DNA of 52,731 nt from an uncultured archaeon A07HR60 (GTDB taxonomy: Archaea; Halobacteriota; Halobacteria; Halobacteriales; Haloferacaceae): contig KI543228.1 of assembly GCA_000496235.1 (NCBI GenBank), positions 57,481 through 110,211 on the forward strand. The letters are read 5' to 3'. Of this stretch, positions 1 to 8,891 are shown piece by piece. The notes below the pieces were generated by a model. The model was not told the origin of the DNA, ran no database searches, and saw nothing but the letters and a program-made list of their open reading frames with translations. The stretch's first letter is position 1. Each line of letters starts with the position of its first letter. Made by a program: the position numbers and the translations under genes.

Positions 1-584
1 GCGTCGACAGCGACGTTCGTCGCGTCGATAAAGTACAGTTCGCCCTCATATACCAGCACGTTTTCTGACCGGAGATCCCCATGAGCCAAGCCGGCGTCGT
101 GAAGCGTCCGCAGCGCACCGAACAGTTCCGCGGCCAGTTCGGCGGCATCCGCTCGGTTGAGTCGCCCGAGTGGCCTGAACTCCGGCAGGTACTCCAGTAC
201 GAGTACGCCGAGGTCGTCGACTTCGAACGCCTCGATGGGTGTGGGGGCGGCGACACCAAGATCTCGCATTTGCTTGGTTGCGTCAAGTTCGTGTTTCGCC
301 ATTTCGTAGGGGTTCTGATACCCTTCGAAGAACCCCTCCGTACCAGCAGCTAATGCACCGAGATTCCGGCCCGTCGTGAAAAGCTCGTGAACAAGGGTAT
401 TCTGTCGTGAGATCACTTTCACGAACAAATCGTCGTCGACGACCATCGGGGTCGACAGCCAGTTGTTCGCTTCCATGAATTCCACACGGACTTCCCCTCG
501 GTCGTATCGCCGTGCTAGCGCCCGAGCAACCTGCTCGAGCCGGGGCCAGGTGAGTGTCCCACGGACCAGCCGGCGCAATTCCAT
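1..584 (-). CDS. RIO/Bud32-like protein kinase, C-terminus cut by window edge
   Basis: About 194 residues are visible and the reading frame runs off the left edge. The protein has a kinase-like layout: a VKV lysine (LFVKVISRQN) near residue 54, a candidate helix-C Glu in MAKHELDATK, a catalytic loop AHGDLRSENVL (Asp and Asn as in RIO or Bud32 kinases) and a metal-binding Asp in YFIDAT, where classical kinases have DFG. RIO-type kinases act in ribosome maturation or as small ATPases; the substrate here is unknown. ATG 584 is preferred because a TATA-like element (TTTAAG on the minus strand) lies about 29 bases upstream, giving a leaderless transcript. An in-frame ATG at 593 is the alternative. 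A palindrome at 601-623 overlaps the TATA element. Confidence 0.75.
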   Translation of the reverse strand, partial: MELRRLVRGTLTWPRLEQVARALARRYDRGEVRVEFMEANNWLSTPMVVDDDLFVKVISRQNTLVHELFTTGRNLGALAAGTEGFFEGYQNPYEMAKHELDATKQMRDLGVAAPTPIEAFEVDDLGVLVLEYLPEFRPLGRLNRADAAELAAELFGALRTLHDAGLAHGDLRSENVLVYEGELYFIDATNVAVD

Positions 585-600
585 ACAATACATACTGCTG

Positions 601-623
601 GTAGCGACTTAAACTGTCGCTAC
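601..623. promoter_or_regulatory. Perfect inverted repeat over the kinase promoter
   Basis: Arms GTAGCGAC and GTCGCTAC (8 bp each) flank a 7-base centre that holds the TTTAAG element read on the minus strand. A regulator bound here would cover TATA of the kinase gene. Operator function is inferred from position only. The rest of the gap to 964 shows no convincing gene on either strand. Confidence 0.5.
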
Positions 624-964
624 TGGGCTTGACTCGGACGGTCAGCCAAATCGCGACTCAGCCGACTCCACGATCGCGAGAACGCGATATAACTGAGTGA
701 CAGCCCTCGGCGGGTCTCGATGGCCTGTTCTCTCGGCTCACACGAAAGACGGAGTCTTTGCCTGCAAGCGAGCTTTCCTGACCCAGTGAAGAGTGACACC
801 CAGGTGGGCATAATGAACTCGATGGCCAGCAGTGTCCACGACTTGCCTGGGCGGCAGATGGCGACTGTTTTGAGCAGAAGCGAGTGGAGACTGAGCGTGA
901 CCGCCATGACGAGGTTATTGGCTTGCGCGAGCCGTTTATGCCGCTCGTAGGCCTGCCGCGGGAC

Positions 965-2101
965 ATGGACTTCGAGATGCCTGCTGAACACCGAATGGTC
1001 CGGGACACGATTCGAGAGTTCGCCCGCGAGGAAATCGCCCCGATTGCACAGGAACTGGAGGATGACCACCGTTTTCCGGCGGAGATTTTCACGTCATTAG
1101 CCGACCGGGACGTGATGGGCGTGCCAATCAGTCAAACGTGGGGCGGTCTCGGCGGTGACCAACTCATGTACGCACTTGTGACCGAGGAGCTTGGGCGCGT
1201 CTCCGGTGGGGTTGGGCTCTCGTATGCAGCACACGTTTCTCTAGGAGCGAAACCAATCGAGATGTTTGGCACCGACGCGCAAAAGCGCGAGTGGTTGACT
1301 CCTCTGATGAACGGAGCCATCGGTGCCTGGGCTCTGACGGAGCCGAATAATGGCTCTGACGCCGCTGAGTTGGATACCCAGGCAGTACGGGAGGGTGATG
1401 GCTACCGACTCACTGGGACGAAACAGTTCATTACCAACGCAAACGTGGCCCACTCAGTGCTGGTGAAAGCCTCGACGAGCCCTGAAGCCGGTCATGACGG
1501 CATGTCCACATTTATTCTTTCACCTGAGGATGAGGGCTTCGAGATCACGACAGTGTGGGACAAAATGGGACTGAACTGCTCGCCGTCGTGTGAGGTCCGA
1601 CTTAACGATGTCTGGGTTCCCGACGACCGGCTCCTGGGCGCCGAGGGTGACGGCTGGAAGCAAACACACAGAACACTCGATGGCGGCCGTATCTCGATCG
1701 CTGCGCTGTCAACCGGGCTGGCCCGTGGTGGCTATGAAGCGGCCGCTGAGTATGCCGGCGAGCGCGAACAGTTCGACAAACCTATTGCAGAATTCGACGC
1801 GATTCGTGACAAACTCGTCAACATGTATCGACGGATTGAGCGTGCCCGGCTGCTAACCCACCGAGCCGCCTGCAGGCACGATCACGGTGACCAGGTCACG
1901 GCTGAGGCGGCTCTCGCGAAACTCGAGGCTAGCGAGGCAGCACGAGAGGTCGCTCAAGACGCAATCCAAGTCCTCGGAGGCTCCGGGTACACCGAGGACT
2001 TCTCTCCCCAGCGATTCTACCGGGACGCGAAGCTCATGGAAATTGGCGAGGGTACCAGCGAGATCCAGCGACTGGTGATTGGGCGTCACCTCGAGTTATA
2101 A
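965..2101 (+). CDS. Acyl-CoA dehydrogenase
   Basis: FAD-dependent acyl-CoA dehydrogenase, 378 residues, the usual family length. It introduces the alpha-beta double bond in acyl-CoA thioesters and passes electrons to ETF. Visible family features are the N-terminal helical domain, the flavin/substrate segment WALTEPNNGSDA, the middle beta domain (MGLNCSPSCEVRLNDV), and the C-terminal segment LGGSGYTEDFSPQRFYRDAK followed by GEGTSEIQRL, whose Glu is at the position of the catalytic base in medium-chain enzymes. I chose ATG 965 (MDFEMP) because homologues start there and a TTTATG element sits about 28 bases upstream; ATG 938 is in frame. The acyl chain is not predictable. A second, different paralogue lies at 33470-34621. 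Confidence 0.93.
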   Translation: MDFEMPAEHRMVRDTIREFAREEIAPIAQELEDDHRFPAEIFTSLADRDVMGVPISQTWGGLGGDQLMYALVTEELGRVSGGVGLSYAAHVSLGAKPIEMFGTDAQKREWLTPLMNGAIGAWALTEPNNGSDAAELDTQAVREGDGYRLTGTKQFITNANVAHSVLVKASTSPEAGHDGMSTFILSPEDEGFEITTVWDKMGLNCSPSCEVRLNDVWVPDDRLLGAEGDGWKQTHRTLDGGRISIAALSTGLARGGYEAAAEYAGEREQFDKPIAEFDAIRDKLVNMYRRIERARLLTHRAACRHDHGDQVTAEAALAKLEASEAAREVAQDAIQVLGGSGYTEDFSPQRFYRDAKLMEIGEGTSEIQRLVIGRHLEL

Positions 2102-2243
2102 GAGCGTCCCAAACAGGTACCACTAGTGACAGTGACTCACACCGAACATCGCTGGCGCACTGATGACCGAACCATCGCCCGTCCCAAATGGTGCATAATC
2201 GCAGGCGTATTTCTCGTTCTTTGACGGCGCTATGACGGGGTGG

Positions 2244-2384
2244 TCACGGTGTTAGCCCTGCCCGCCCGAGATACACGAGAATCAAGTATCCGACAAGACC
2301 CGCGGCGAACACCCCCACTGGGATGACGAACGGTCCGAACAGCCCGATAACGGTCTCGATGACCCCTTCAACAAGCATTCTCAT
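2244..2384 (-). CDS. Very small membrane protein (46 aa), unknown
   Basis: A 46-residue reading frame starting MRMLVEGVIE. It is almost entirely hydrophobic from about residue 11 to 40 (LFGPFVIPVGVFAAGLVGYL), so it would form one long or two short membrane helices with a short charged N-terminus. An AT-rich TTATCC stretch about 27 bases upstream of the start on the minus strand could be its TATA element. I do not recognise the family. The downstream gap 2102-2243 shows nothing else. It is convergent with the acyl-CoA dehydrogenase. Confidence 0.55.
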   Translation of the reverse strand: MRMLVEGVIETVIGLFGPFVIPVGVFAAGLVGYLILVYLGRAGLTP

Positions 2385-2744
2385 ACCAGACCGTTACGGG
2401 CGGAGGATAAGTCACCATCGACACCGAGTGTGAGTCTTCCTCAAGATCATGCTCCAGGCAGTCACCCTGGACTGTCCATTCACTCCTGATATATCTGATC
2501 GTAACACGATCGACAGCGAGGGCCGCTGAGACCGCGCCTGCCTGCGAGACAAAACTAATCCTGCGAACCGCCGATGCCACCACTGGTCCGCCGACAAATA
2601 CCCATGAGCAGCCACCAGCGACACAAATCTAGACACACCCTGGCTGCTGAATTCACAGCCGCCGACTGCAACATCGGTCCGTCTGGCGCGGGTGAGGCGT
2701 CGGATTTCAACAACTGTTAGAAGCGGTGCGACGTACCACCGAGT
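2385..2744. other. Intergenic region, 360 bp, no gene seen
   Basis: Open frames on the minus strand in this stretch have no recognisable family, no promoter and no halophile-like composition. The only structured items are a short dyad (ATCGT aac ACGAT near 2498-2510) and the operator-like sequence at 2709-2718 before the ABC transporter. Confidence 0.5.
2709..2718. promoter_or_regulatory. AACA-N2-TGTT dyad at the ABC transporter promoter
   Basis: The sequence AACAACTGTT has inverted arms AACA/TGTT. It runs directly into TTAGAAG, the likely TATA element, with its last base 27 bases before the ATG of the ATPase gene. The same layout occurs at 11782-11791. Operator role inferred. Confidence 0.45.
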
Positions 2745-3764
2745 ATGAACCCGGCCCTAGAAGCGCGCGATGTGACCAAACGATACGGACGCACGCACGC
2801 ACTCGATGGCGTCACGGTGTCTGTCGCCCCCGGAGAAGTGTTCGGCCTGATTGGCCCGAACGGCGCGGGCAAAACCACGCTCGTCCGTGCATTGACCGGA
2901 ACTGCGCCCGTCACGGGCGAGGTCAGCCTGCTAGGGGCCGAGCCGGACACGGTAGCGAGAACCCGGGTAGGGTTACTTCCACAATCGTTCGATCCACCTA
3001 AACGGCTCTCGGCGCTTGAACTGTTGGCATACTACAGAGGCCTGTACGACGAGGGTCGGGACCCAGAAGACGTGCTTTCAGACGTTGGATTACAAGAGGA
3101 CGCGACAGTCCGCTATGAGAACCTCTCTGGCGGTCAGCAGCGGCGTGTCTGTGTCGGGACGGCGCTCGTTAACGACCCAGATATCCTGTTTCTGGACGAG
3201 CCGACGACCGGAATTGATCCCGCGGGCCGACGCGCCGTCTGGGAGCTGATCGAGGGGCTCGCCGCCGAGGGTACTACGGTTTTTCTCACGAGTCACGCCA
3301 TGGACGAGGTAGACCGGCTGGCCGACAGGGCTGGGCTGCTCCGTGATGGCCGGCTGATCGAAGTTGGATCCCCTGCAGAGTTGGTCGCTACTCACGGTGG
3401 CCAGCCCCGGCTGTTGGTCAAACTGCGGGACTCTGTCGCGCGAGATCCCCTCGGGACCACCCTGGAACGCTCAGCAGATATCGATGGTGGGGTATCTACT
3501 GTCGACGATGGGGTGATGATTCACGCCGTTCGGCCGCGGGATATTGGTGACATTGCGGGTGTCCTGGAAACGGCCGAGGTGGACTACGAAGCACTCTCCT
3601 GGCGGGAACCCTCGCTTGAGGATGTCTATCTTGAACTGACCGGAGAATCATACGCACCGTTTGGAGGCAGCCGTGGTGACCGAGAGCCGGCACAATCCGG
3701 CTCCGAGACTGATACGCCAGCAGAGACGACAGAGATTGAGGCCGACGGGGGACGTCGGGAATGA
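2745..3764 (+). CDS. ABC-2 type exporter, ATP-binding subunit
   Basis: ATPase of a DrrA/NodI-like ABC exporter, 339 residues. Walker A is GPNGAGKTT (about residues 39-47), the signature is LSGGQQRR, Walker B is ILFLDEPTTGID, and the H-loop is LTSHAMDEV. After the core is a C-terminal accessory domain (about residues 225-300) and then a hydrophilic Glu/Asp/Thr tail of about 35 residues. It overlaps the permease gene by ATGA, so the two are translated together and should form a 2+2 exporter. The substrate (drug, lipid or polysaccharide) cannot be read from sequence. The start has a TATA-like TTAGAAG 28 bases upstream. Confidence 0.95.
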   Translation: MNPALEARDVTKRYGRTHALDGVTVSVAPGEVFGLIGPNGAGKTTLVRALTGTAPVTGEVSLLGAEPDTVARTRVGLLPQSFDPPKRLSALELLAYYRGLYDEGRDPEDVLSDVGLQEDATVRYENLSGGQQRRVCVGTALVNDPDILFLDEPTTGIDPAGRRAVWELIEGLAAEGTTVFLTSHAMDEVDRLADRAGLLRDGRLIEVGSPAELVATHGGQPRLLVKLRDSVARDPLGTTLERSADIDGGVSTVDDGVMIHAVRPRDIGDIAGVLETAEVDYEALSWREPSLEDVYLELTGESYAPFGGSRGDREPAQSGSETDTPAETTEIEADGGRRE

Positions 3765-4516
3765 CCGCACTCGGCCGGATCACTGCCGAAACCCGCGCTG
3801 CAGGGCGGTCATTTCTCCGTCGGCGGACGGCAGTATTTTTCACGTTCTTCTTTCCCGCGTTGCTGGTGGTGATTTTCGGGGCACTCATCACCACACAACC
3901 CACCGGCGGCGGTCTCTTCGCTGAACCTGCCGGCTACTACCTGCCGGGGTATCTCGCGGTGGTTGTCCTGTTCACACCACTCTCGAGACTCGGCAGTGAA
4001 ATCAACCGAACACGAGCGGATAGTCGCTTCGAGAAACTAGCCACCACGCCACTGACCCGAGGCGAGTGGCTCCTAGCTCACACGCTCATCAACGTCGCGA
4101 TCATCGGTGTCGCCTGTGTGTTGATTCTGGGATTGGTCGTGGCTCTCACTGACGCGCCAGTCCCGTCGCTGTTGGCACTACTCATGCTGGTCCCGTTCGT
4201 CGTCTGCGGGGTGACTGTCTTCTGTGGAATCGGCACCGTCTTGGGAAGCCTCGTAGACTCTCAGGACGGCGCTATCGCGGCAAGCAACACCGTTGCTCTC
4301 CCATTGTTGTTCCTCTCGGAAACGTTCGTCCCACCGGAGTTGCTCCCGCAGTGGTTCAGACCTGCCATCTCGGCGTCACCGCTTACATACTTCGCTCGCG
4401 GGGTCAGAGACCTCACCTACACCGGCGCGCCCTGGGGGGAGAGTTTCATCATTCTGGCCGGACTCGCGGTCGTGGCTTTGTACGTTGGCGCGCGGGCTGT
4501 CCCCCAAACCGAGTGA
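3761..4516 (+). CDS. ABC-2 type exporter, permease subunit
   Basis: Membrane subunit of the exporter, 251 residues. It has about six hydrophobic segments: near residues 20-40, 60-80, 110-130, 140-165, 175-195 and 230-248. The C-terminal half shows the ABC-2 permease pattern (SETFVPPELLPQWFR followed by SPLTYFARGVRDL). It starts at an ATG overlapping the stop of the ATPase gene, which fixes the start. The gap to 4612 holds no gene. Confidence 0.93.
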   Translation: MTALGRITAETRAAGRSFLRRRTAVFFTFFFPALLVVIFGALITTQPTGGGLFAEPAGYYLPGYLAVVVLFTPLSRLGSEINRTRADSRFEKLATTPLTRGEWLLAHTLINVAIIGVACVLILGLVVALTDAPVPSLLALLMLVPFVVCGVTVFCGIGTVLGSLVDSQDGAIAASNTVALPLLFLSETFVPPELLPQWFRPAISASPLTYFARGVRDLTYTGAPWGESFIILAGLAVVALYVGARAVPQTE

Positions 4517-4612
4517 CCCGCCTCGGGGTCACGCTCCGAGACACTCGCTTTGCTTATCCGTAGATCACCGCCGCGTTGTGCACTCACAGGACAGTCGCCG
4601 CCGCGAACCTCA

Positions 4613-4960
4613 TCAAAAGTCAGTTTCGTGGAGGAATGTCTGAAATTCGATCGTCCGGCCGTCAGGGTCGGTCGCAAAAAACTGGTAAATACGATACTCT
4701 GTATTCTCGTGGGGCTGGTCTGTGGCGATATCGTCGAGATCGCGATATTTCTCGTCTACGGATTCGATGTCGTCGTAAACGAAGGTGACAATCCCGTCTG
4801 TGTCGGTGGTATCGCGATCACAAAACCCCACCAGTAGGTTCTCGTATCGGAGAATCGTACAGCCCGGCTGGGTCAACTGAACCTCGGCGCCGACTCTGTC
4901 GGTATAAAACTCGAGGACCGTCTCGAGTTGCTCGGTTGCGAAAAAGACGATCCCAGTCAT
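4613..4960 (-). CDS. VOC (glyoxalase/dioxygenase fold) family protein
   Basis: A single-module VOC protein, 115 residues, with the family pattern: beta strand MTGIVFFAT, helix TVLEFYTDRVGAEV, a middle strand ILRYENLLVGF and the closing FATDPDGRTIEFQTF. The final Glu (TIEF) matches a common metal ligand position, but no clear N-terminal His ligand is present (IVFF instead of an H-bearing strand), so metal binding and catalysis are uncertain. It lies 17 bases downstream-side of the bPH2 gene start region on the same strand and could be read through from it or have its own AT-rich promoter. Confidence 0.8.
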   Translation of the reverse strand: MTGIVFFATEQLETVLEFYTDRVGAEVQLTQPGCTILRYENLLVGFCDRDTTDTDGIVTFVYDDIESVDEKYRDLDDIATDQPHENTEYRIYQFFATDPDGRTIEFQTFLHETDF

Positions 4961-4977
4961 ACCCGATTTATTATCTA

Positions 4978-6993
4978 CTAGAGCCTAAAGTTGTCACGTC
5001 GTGAGGCCTCCGAGATTGTCCGAGTCGCGACTGAGACGAGACCGTCAGTCTCGACGATAATTCTTAGTCCTGGTCCTGGTCCTGGTCCCGAGTCCTGATC
5101 CTGATCCTGCCCCCGGTGATCAGTGTGACTGTCGTCGTCTCGTTCGTCGGCCGAGGATGGCGCAGTCTCGTCGTGGTCACTCTCCTGGATATCGGGAGCG
5201 CGGAATGAGGCTTTATCCAAAGATGTGTCTTCGAGGTGGCCGGGGTCTCCCCGGCCGTTGGTGTCGTGGTCTGGCAATCCTTCTGACGGCTCGTCGCTCT
5301 CGGCGGGATTGTCAGATTGGCCCGTGTCAGTTCTCACGTCTGGCTCGCCAGGTGCTGGCGAACTCCCGTCTGATTGCTGGCGATATGCCGGGAAATCGAA
5401 TCCACTCGTGGTTTCGGTGGCTCTATCTTGGCCAGCCGTTGGCGATGGCTCGACTGTTCCGCTGGCCCTCTCGACGGGGCCGAAGGCCGGTCCTGGTGTC
5501 TCTCGCTCTGCTAACGAGGTCTGGAGCCGCTCGGGCAATTCATTGCGGAGTTGACGAATCGTGTCCGTCGCAAAGTCAACAACCGCCGCTGCCTGGCCGG
5601 TAATCGACCGGGTCCCCGCAGTGTCGATGTTCAGGGTGCCAATATTCCAACGGCGCTGGAAGACACTTCGACTGTCGATGATGTTTTGAATCCGGTAATA
5701 CGGAATCAGCTTGGTCTCTCGCTTCCAGAACCCGTTTCGCGTGACGACGTGGTCGTCACCAAGACTGTAGCCACGATGGACCCACTTGTAGTGTGCCGCC
5801 ACGGGAATCAACACGGCCAATCCAGCCGGGAGATACCAGGGCACCGGCAACTCAAGCAGCCGATTGGCTCCGAACCCGGCCGCGACGAGTGCCCCAATAG
5901 CGATGAAATACCGCACCGCGTACCGACTCCGAGCCCGGCGTGGCGGACGCTCGAAGGCTGGCTCGTCGAAGGTTTCGATCTCTTGAGCCAGGGCCAGCAC
6001 CCGCTCTCGTTTGGCGATCGGAACTGCTGCTTGAGTCCCGTAACTCCCCCCGTCATTGGGTCCATAGCCTGCCGTCTCGATCGCGAGTGTCGCGTATCCG
6101 AACCAGCGTTTCGGCGGGTTATCCTGGATACTGAGCGTCTGTACCTTCTCGAGCGGGATCGAGCCGCTGTACCGCCGGAACAAGCCTCTCTCGTATCGCA
6201 GTTCTTCACCGGCCAGAGTCAGTCGGAACCCGTAGTAATTCGTGACTGCCGAGACGACGCCCAGTAACCATGACACTACCAACAGGAGTGCCCCGGCGAC
6301 GAGTGCCGTCCCGGCTAGCGCCACTGCGCCGACCACGGGGACGTACTCGGTTAGCACGGGGAGTGACCCCGACCCGAGGAGCACTATCAGCCCGATGAGC
6401 CGGGGATCGAACGAGAGTGCCCCGACCAAGCCGAGTTCTTCCGGCGAGATAGCGTACAGTTCCTCTTCTTCGAGAGACTCGGCGGCCGTGTCTCGAGTAA
6501 AATCCGGTTGGTCTGGTTCACCAACTGCAGATGCGTCCGCGGAGGGTCCGTCGCGGGCCGGGTCTTTGAGCCGTTCCTTTCGGGATCGAATCTCACTCTG
6601 GAGTCGGGTCGCCTCCTGCTCGCTGACGTACTGGATGGACCCCTCGGTGGAGGAGCCACCTGCCGTCTCCAGGCTGACCGAAGACACGCCTAGAAGACGC
6701 TGAATCACGTTGCGACTGATATCTACGTTCTGGATCCGACTGTAAGGGATCTCCCGCTGTCGCCGCGAGATCACGCCAGAATCGATGTCGAACGTGTCGC
6801 CGGTGAGTGTGTACTCGAATCGGCGGTAGTAGGCTAGTTCGTACCCGATCGCGGCGAGCACAAACACGCTCCCGCCGGCTACCGCGAGAAGCGTCCCGGC
6901 AGGCCCAGCGGTCCCGAAAAACACCGCCGCGACGACGAGACTCGAGACTTTCTGGAAGGCCCGATATGGGATCGAGACCCGGGCGAGCTTCAC
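4978..6993 (-). CDS. YdbT-like membrane protein with three bPH2 domains
   Basis: A 671-residue membrane protein with three bacterial PH-like (bPH2/DUF304) modules, at about residues 60-140 (FEYTLTGDTFDIDSGVISRR), 255-345 (GEELRYERGLFRRYSG) and 405-485 (DHVVTRNGFWKRETKLIPY). Each is preceded by paired hydrophobic helices. About 150 residues of acidic low-complexity sequence follow, ending in a short basic tail. YdbS/YdbT pairs are widespread envelope proteins of unclear function. The start ATG overlaps the stop of the YdbS-like gene upstream, so the pair is an operon. Near the C-terminus a hexanucleotide repeat (5067-5109) encodes QDQDQD and GPGPGP; the tail after it is unlike the acidic part and may vary between strains. 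Confidence 0.88.
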   Translation of the reverse strand: MKLARVSIPYRAFQKVSSLVVAAVFFGTAGPAGTLLAVAGGSVFVLAAIGYELAYYRRFEYTLTGDTFDIDSGVISRRQREIPYSRIQNVDISRNVIQRLLGVSSVSLETAGGSSTEGSIQYVSEQEATRLQSEIRSRKERLKDPARDGPSADASAVGEPDQPDFTRDTAAESLEEEELYAISPEELGLVGALSFDPRLIGLIVLLGSGSLPVLTEYVPVVGAVALAGTALVAGALLLVVSWLLGVVSAVTNYYGFRLTLAGEELRYERGLFRRYSGSIPLEKVQTLSIQDNPPKRWFGYATLAIETAGYGPNDGGSYGTQAAVPIAKRERVLALAQEIETFDEPAFERPPRRARSRYAVRYFIAIGALVAAGFGANRLLELPVPWYLPAGLAVLIPVAAHYKWVHRGYSLGDDHVVTRNGFWKRETKLIPYYRIQNIIDSRSVFQRRWNIGTLNIDTAGTRSITGQAAAVVDFATDTIRQLRNELPERLQTSLAERETPGPAFGPVERASGTVEPSPTAGQDRATETTSGFDFPAYRQQSDGSSPAPGEPDVRTDTGQSDNPAESDEPSEGLPDHDTNGRGDPGHLEDTSLDKASFRAPDIQESDHDETAPSSADERDDDSHTDHRGQDQDQDSGPGPGPGLRIIVETDGLVSVATRTISEASRRDNFRL
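5067..5109. repeat. Hexanucleotide tandem repeat inside the YdbT-like gene
   Basis: The plus strand reads three and a half copies of GTCCTG followed by about three copies of ATCCTG-like units. On the coding strand it gives alternating Gln-Asp and then Gly-Pro. Because the unit is 6 bases, gain or loss of units keeps the frame. Confidence 0.8.
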
Positions 6994-7448
6994 ACCGCGT
7001 CCTCCCCTTCCGCGCGGATAGCGAGTTGTTTGAGCCGCTCACGAAGGTCGTTCGCCCCGTCAGGCGTGAGCCCAGGGATGCGAACATCGGCCCCTCTCGA
7101 GCCAGCTGTGTACACGACACACGAGGCCAACCCGAGAGTCCGCTCTAACGGCCCACGCCGGGAATCAACGTGCTGAATTCGGACCAGTGGAACGGCTGTC
7201 CGCACCTCCGTGATCACACCCCGTGTGAGGTATACCTCGTCGTCGCGTATTTCATATCCCCACCGTCTGTACAGCAGGAGCGCGTGGCCCACCCCCAGAA
7301 GAGCGATACTTCCGCCGATCCCGGCGACGATCAGCCGAGACACGTCAAGAAAGAGGTGAGCTCCCACTCCCAGTCCCGTCACGACAGCCGCGCCGACCAG
7401 TGCTCGAAATACCCACACGAGCCGGATCCGTGGCTGGAGACGGTTCAT
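6990..7448 (-). CDS. YdbS-like membrane protein with one bPH2 domain
   Basis: A 152-residue protein with two N-terminal membrane helices (LVWVFRALVGAAVVTGLG and LIVAGIGGSIALLGVGHALL) and one bPH2 module (GYEIRDDEVYLTRGVITEV, then VPLVRIQHVDSRRGPLERT and SCVVYTAGSRGADVRIPGL). The start at 7448 is preferred because GGAGG lies about 9 bases upstream and homologues begin just before the first helix. Its stop overlaps the ATG of the three-domain partner, which implies coupled translation and a joint role in the envelope. Confidence 0.88.
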   Translation of the reverse strand: MNRLQPRIRLVWVFRALVGAAVVTGLGVGAHLFLDVSRLIVAGIGGSIALLGVGHALLLYRRWGYEIRDDEVYLTRGVITEVRTAVPLVRIQHVDSRRGPLERTLGLASCVVYTAGSRGADVRIPGLTPDGANDLRERLKQLAIRAEGEDAV

Positions 7449-7604
7449 GAGCGGGCCTCCAGTGTACTCGTTTGCATATTTACCGGTACGTGTGGGAGCT
7501 TCTAATGGGCGGCGAATTTGTCTCACGACTTCAGACGGGGGGGTGTGTGTGCTGTCGTATGAACTATCACTGACTGAATTTGGCGCCTTAGCACGGCGAG
7601 AATG

Positions 7605-8288
7605 TTACGCGAATTCTGGTCGGCCGGCAGTGACGCGAATATCGTCGGCGACGTGGACGATTGGGGGTCCATTAGGATTCGCCATATCACTGGCCTGGAA
7701 AAGCGTATTTTGCCGCACGTCGACTTTGCCGTCAGACAGTTGCCACGGGTCGTGATTAATCTCGCCCGCGAGAAGCCGGCGGCCAGAAGCATAGAAGCGA
7801 TAATTCTCGACGAGAAAAGCCGCTAGACTCCCCGGCTCCACCGTGTCCGAGTCGCCCACCCGCCGATACGTCGCGTCGAATGCCGCCGATGGAACGCCAT
7901 CGTGTGTGCGCGTCGATGCGAATGTCACTCCAGCGTCGGTACGACGTATCTGTCCGTCCGCCTGGTAGTAGGGTAACCGGAATAGCCGGCGCGCGACGCT
8001 CACACCGAGTTTGTCGTCGGCGTCGAGATTGAAAAACAGCACACCCGGACCCGAAGGCCCGTCGACGTACGTTCGAAGATTGAGTTCCGGGAACGAGAGG
8101 CTGACCGGAAGCCCACGAGGACTGATCCCGGCCATCTCGAACGCGACCACGCCGACCCAGGCGTCTCCCTTGTAGGTGGCCGGCGAAAGTCCGTCGGGGA
8201 GGTGGGTCGCTAGCTCGTCGGGCGCCATCGGCCAGTGGAGAAAACACGTGTCTTGCCAGGTCATCTCCAGTAGCCCACGAGTGTTCAT
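7605..8288 (-). CDS. YqjF/DUF2071 family protein
   Basis: A 227-residue protein of the DUF2071 (YqjF) family. Typical features are the opening MTWQDTCFLHWPMAPDEL, then LPDGL, WVGVVAFEM, SFPELNLRTYV and the closing segment. The family fold resembles acetoacetate decarboxylase-like proteins but its biochemical role is unknown. The start at 8288 is the longest ATG; the internal ATG at 8264 (MTWQDT) is also possible. No operon partner: the neighbours are separated by more than 150 bases or lie in other groups. Confidence 0.88.
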   Translation of the reverse strand: MNTRGLLEMTWQDTCFLHWPMAPDELATHLPDGLSPATYKGDAWVGVVAFEMAGISPRGLPVSLSFPELNLRTYVDGPSGPGVLFFNLDADDKLGVSVARRLFRLPYYQADGQIRRTDAGVTFASTRTHDGVPSAAFDATYRRVGDSDTVEPGSLAAFLVENYRFYASGRRLLAGEINHDPWQLSDGKVDVRQNTLFQASDMANPNGPPIVHVADDIRVTAGRPEFA

Positions 8289-8447
8289 ATGTCATGTTTG
8301 GCCGCTGCAGACTTCAGACTCACGCGTGTTTTTCAGGATCGTGGCGCCGACACCTAACACTGAGTCTCTCGCGCGTCGGCACTCGAGTGAACTACCCCAC
8401 CGTACGCGCTCGCTCCGTGTGTCACCTGTGAAGAGAGCGACTCAACC

Positions 8448-8624
8448 TCAATCAGTGGTTAACATTCCCACAGTACGGTAGGTGAGGAGTGCTAGTCCCC
8501 CGGCGATCAACAATCCGGCGACACGCCCTTCGATACTCGTCGGCGGGACGAACGGCCGCACGGCTGTTGCCGCGATTACTCCGACGCCGGCAGCGATACC
8601 GATTCGGGTCCGTCTAGCCGTCAT
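8448..8624 (-). CDS. Small membrane protein (58 aa), unknown
   Basis: A 58-residue frame (MTARRTRIGIAAGVGVIAAT...). There is a basic N-terminus, a hydrophobic helix at about residues 8-21, a Pro-rich turn (RPFVPPTS) and a second helix at about 34-48. A strong TTTATATTG box lies 22-30 bases upstream of the ATG on the minus strand, the classic leaderless arrangement, which supports a real gene. I do not recognise the family. The gap upstream (8625-8891) holds nothing I can support. Confidence 0.65.
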   Translation of the reverse strand: MTARRTRIGIAAGVGVIAATAVRPFVPPTSIEGRVAGLLIAGGLALLTYRTVGMLTTD

Positions 8625-8891
8625 GTATCACGATTCTCCGCGGACAATATAAACTCCCCTAGGATACCGTCACACCGAGTGGCATACCAAATATGATCTT
8701 CCCGCCGGTGAGAGACTGTATCGAGTCTACGAGCCTGCGCTGAATGTAGTCGCACAGAAGAGCGACCCGCGGCCCACAGCGAGGAAACGGGAAGTGCTGT
8801 GAGCGAGTTGGTGGGAGAGTTCACAGTGCATGTGTTCAGTGTCGTAAGTGCGGGCCGAACTGGTTTTTATACCCGCCGCTCACGTTTGAGT

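Noticed and set aside
620-1092. Long minus-strand frames opposite the acyl-CoA dehydrogenase 5' part
   Set aside because: They are antisense frames of the real gene plus an empty gap, with basic, low-complexity products.
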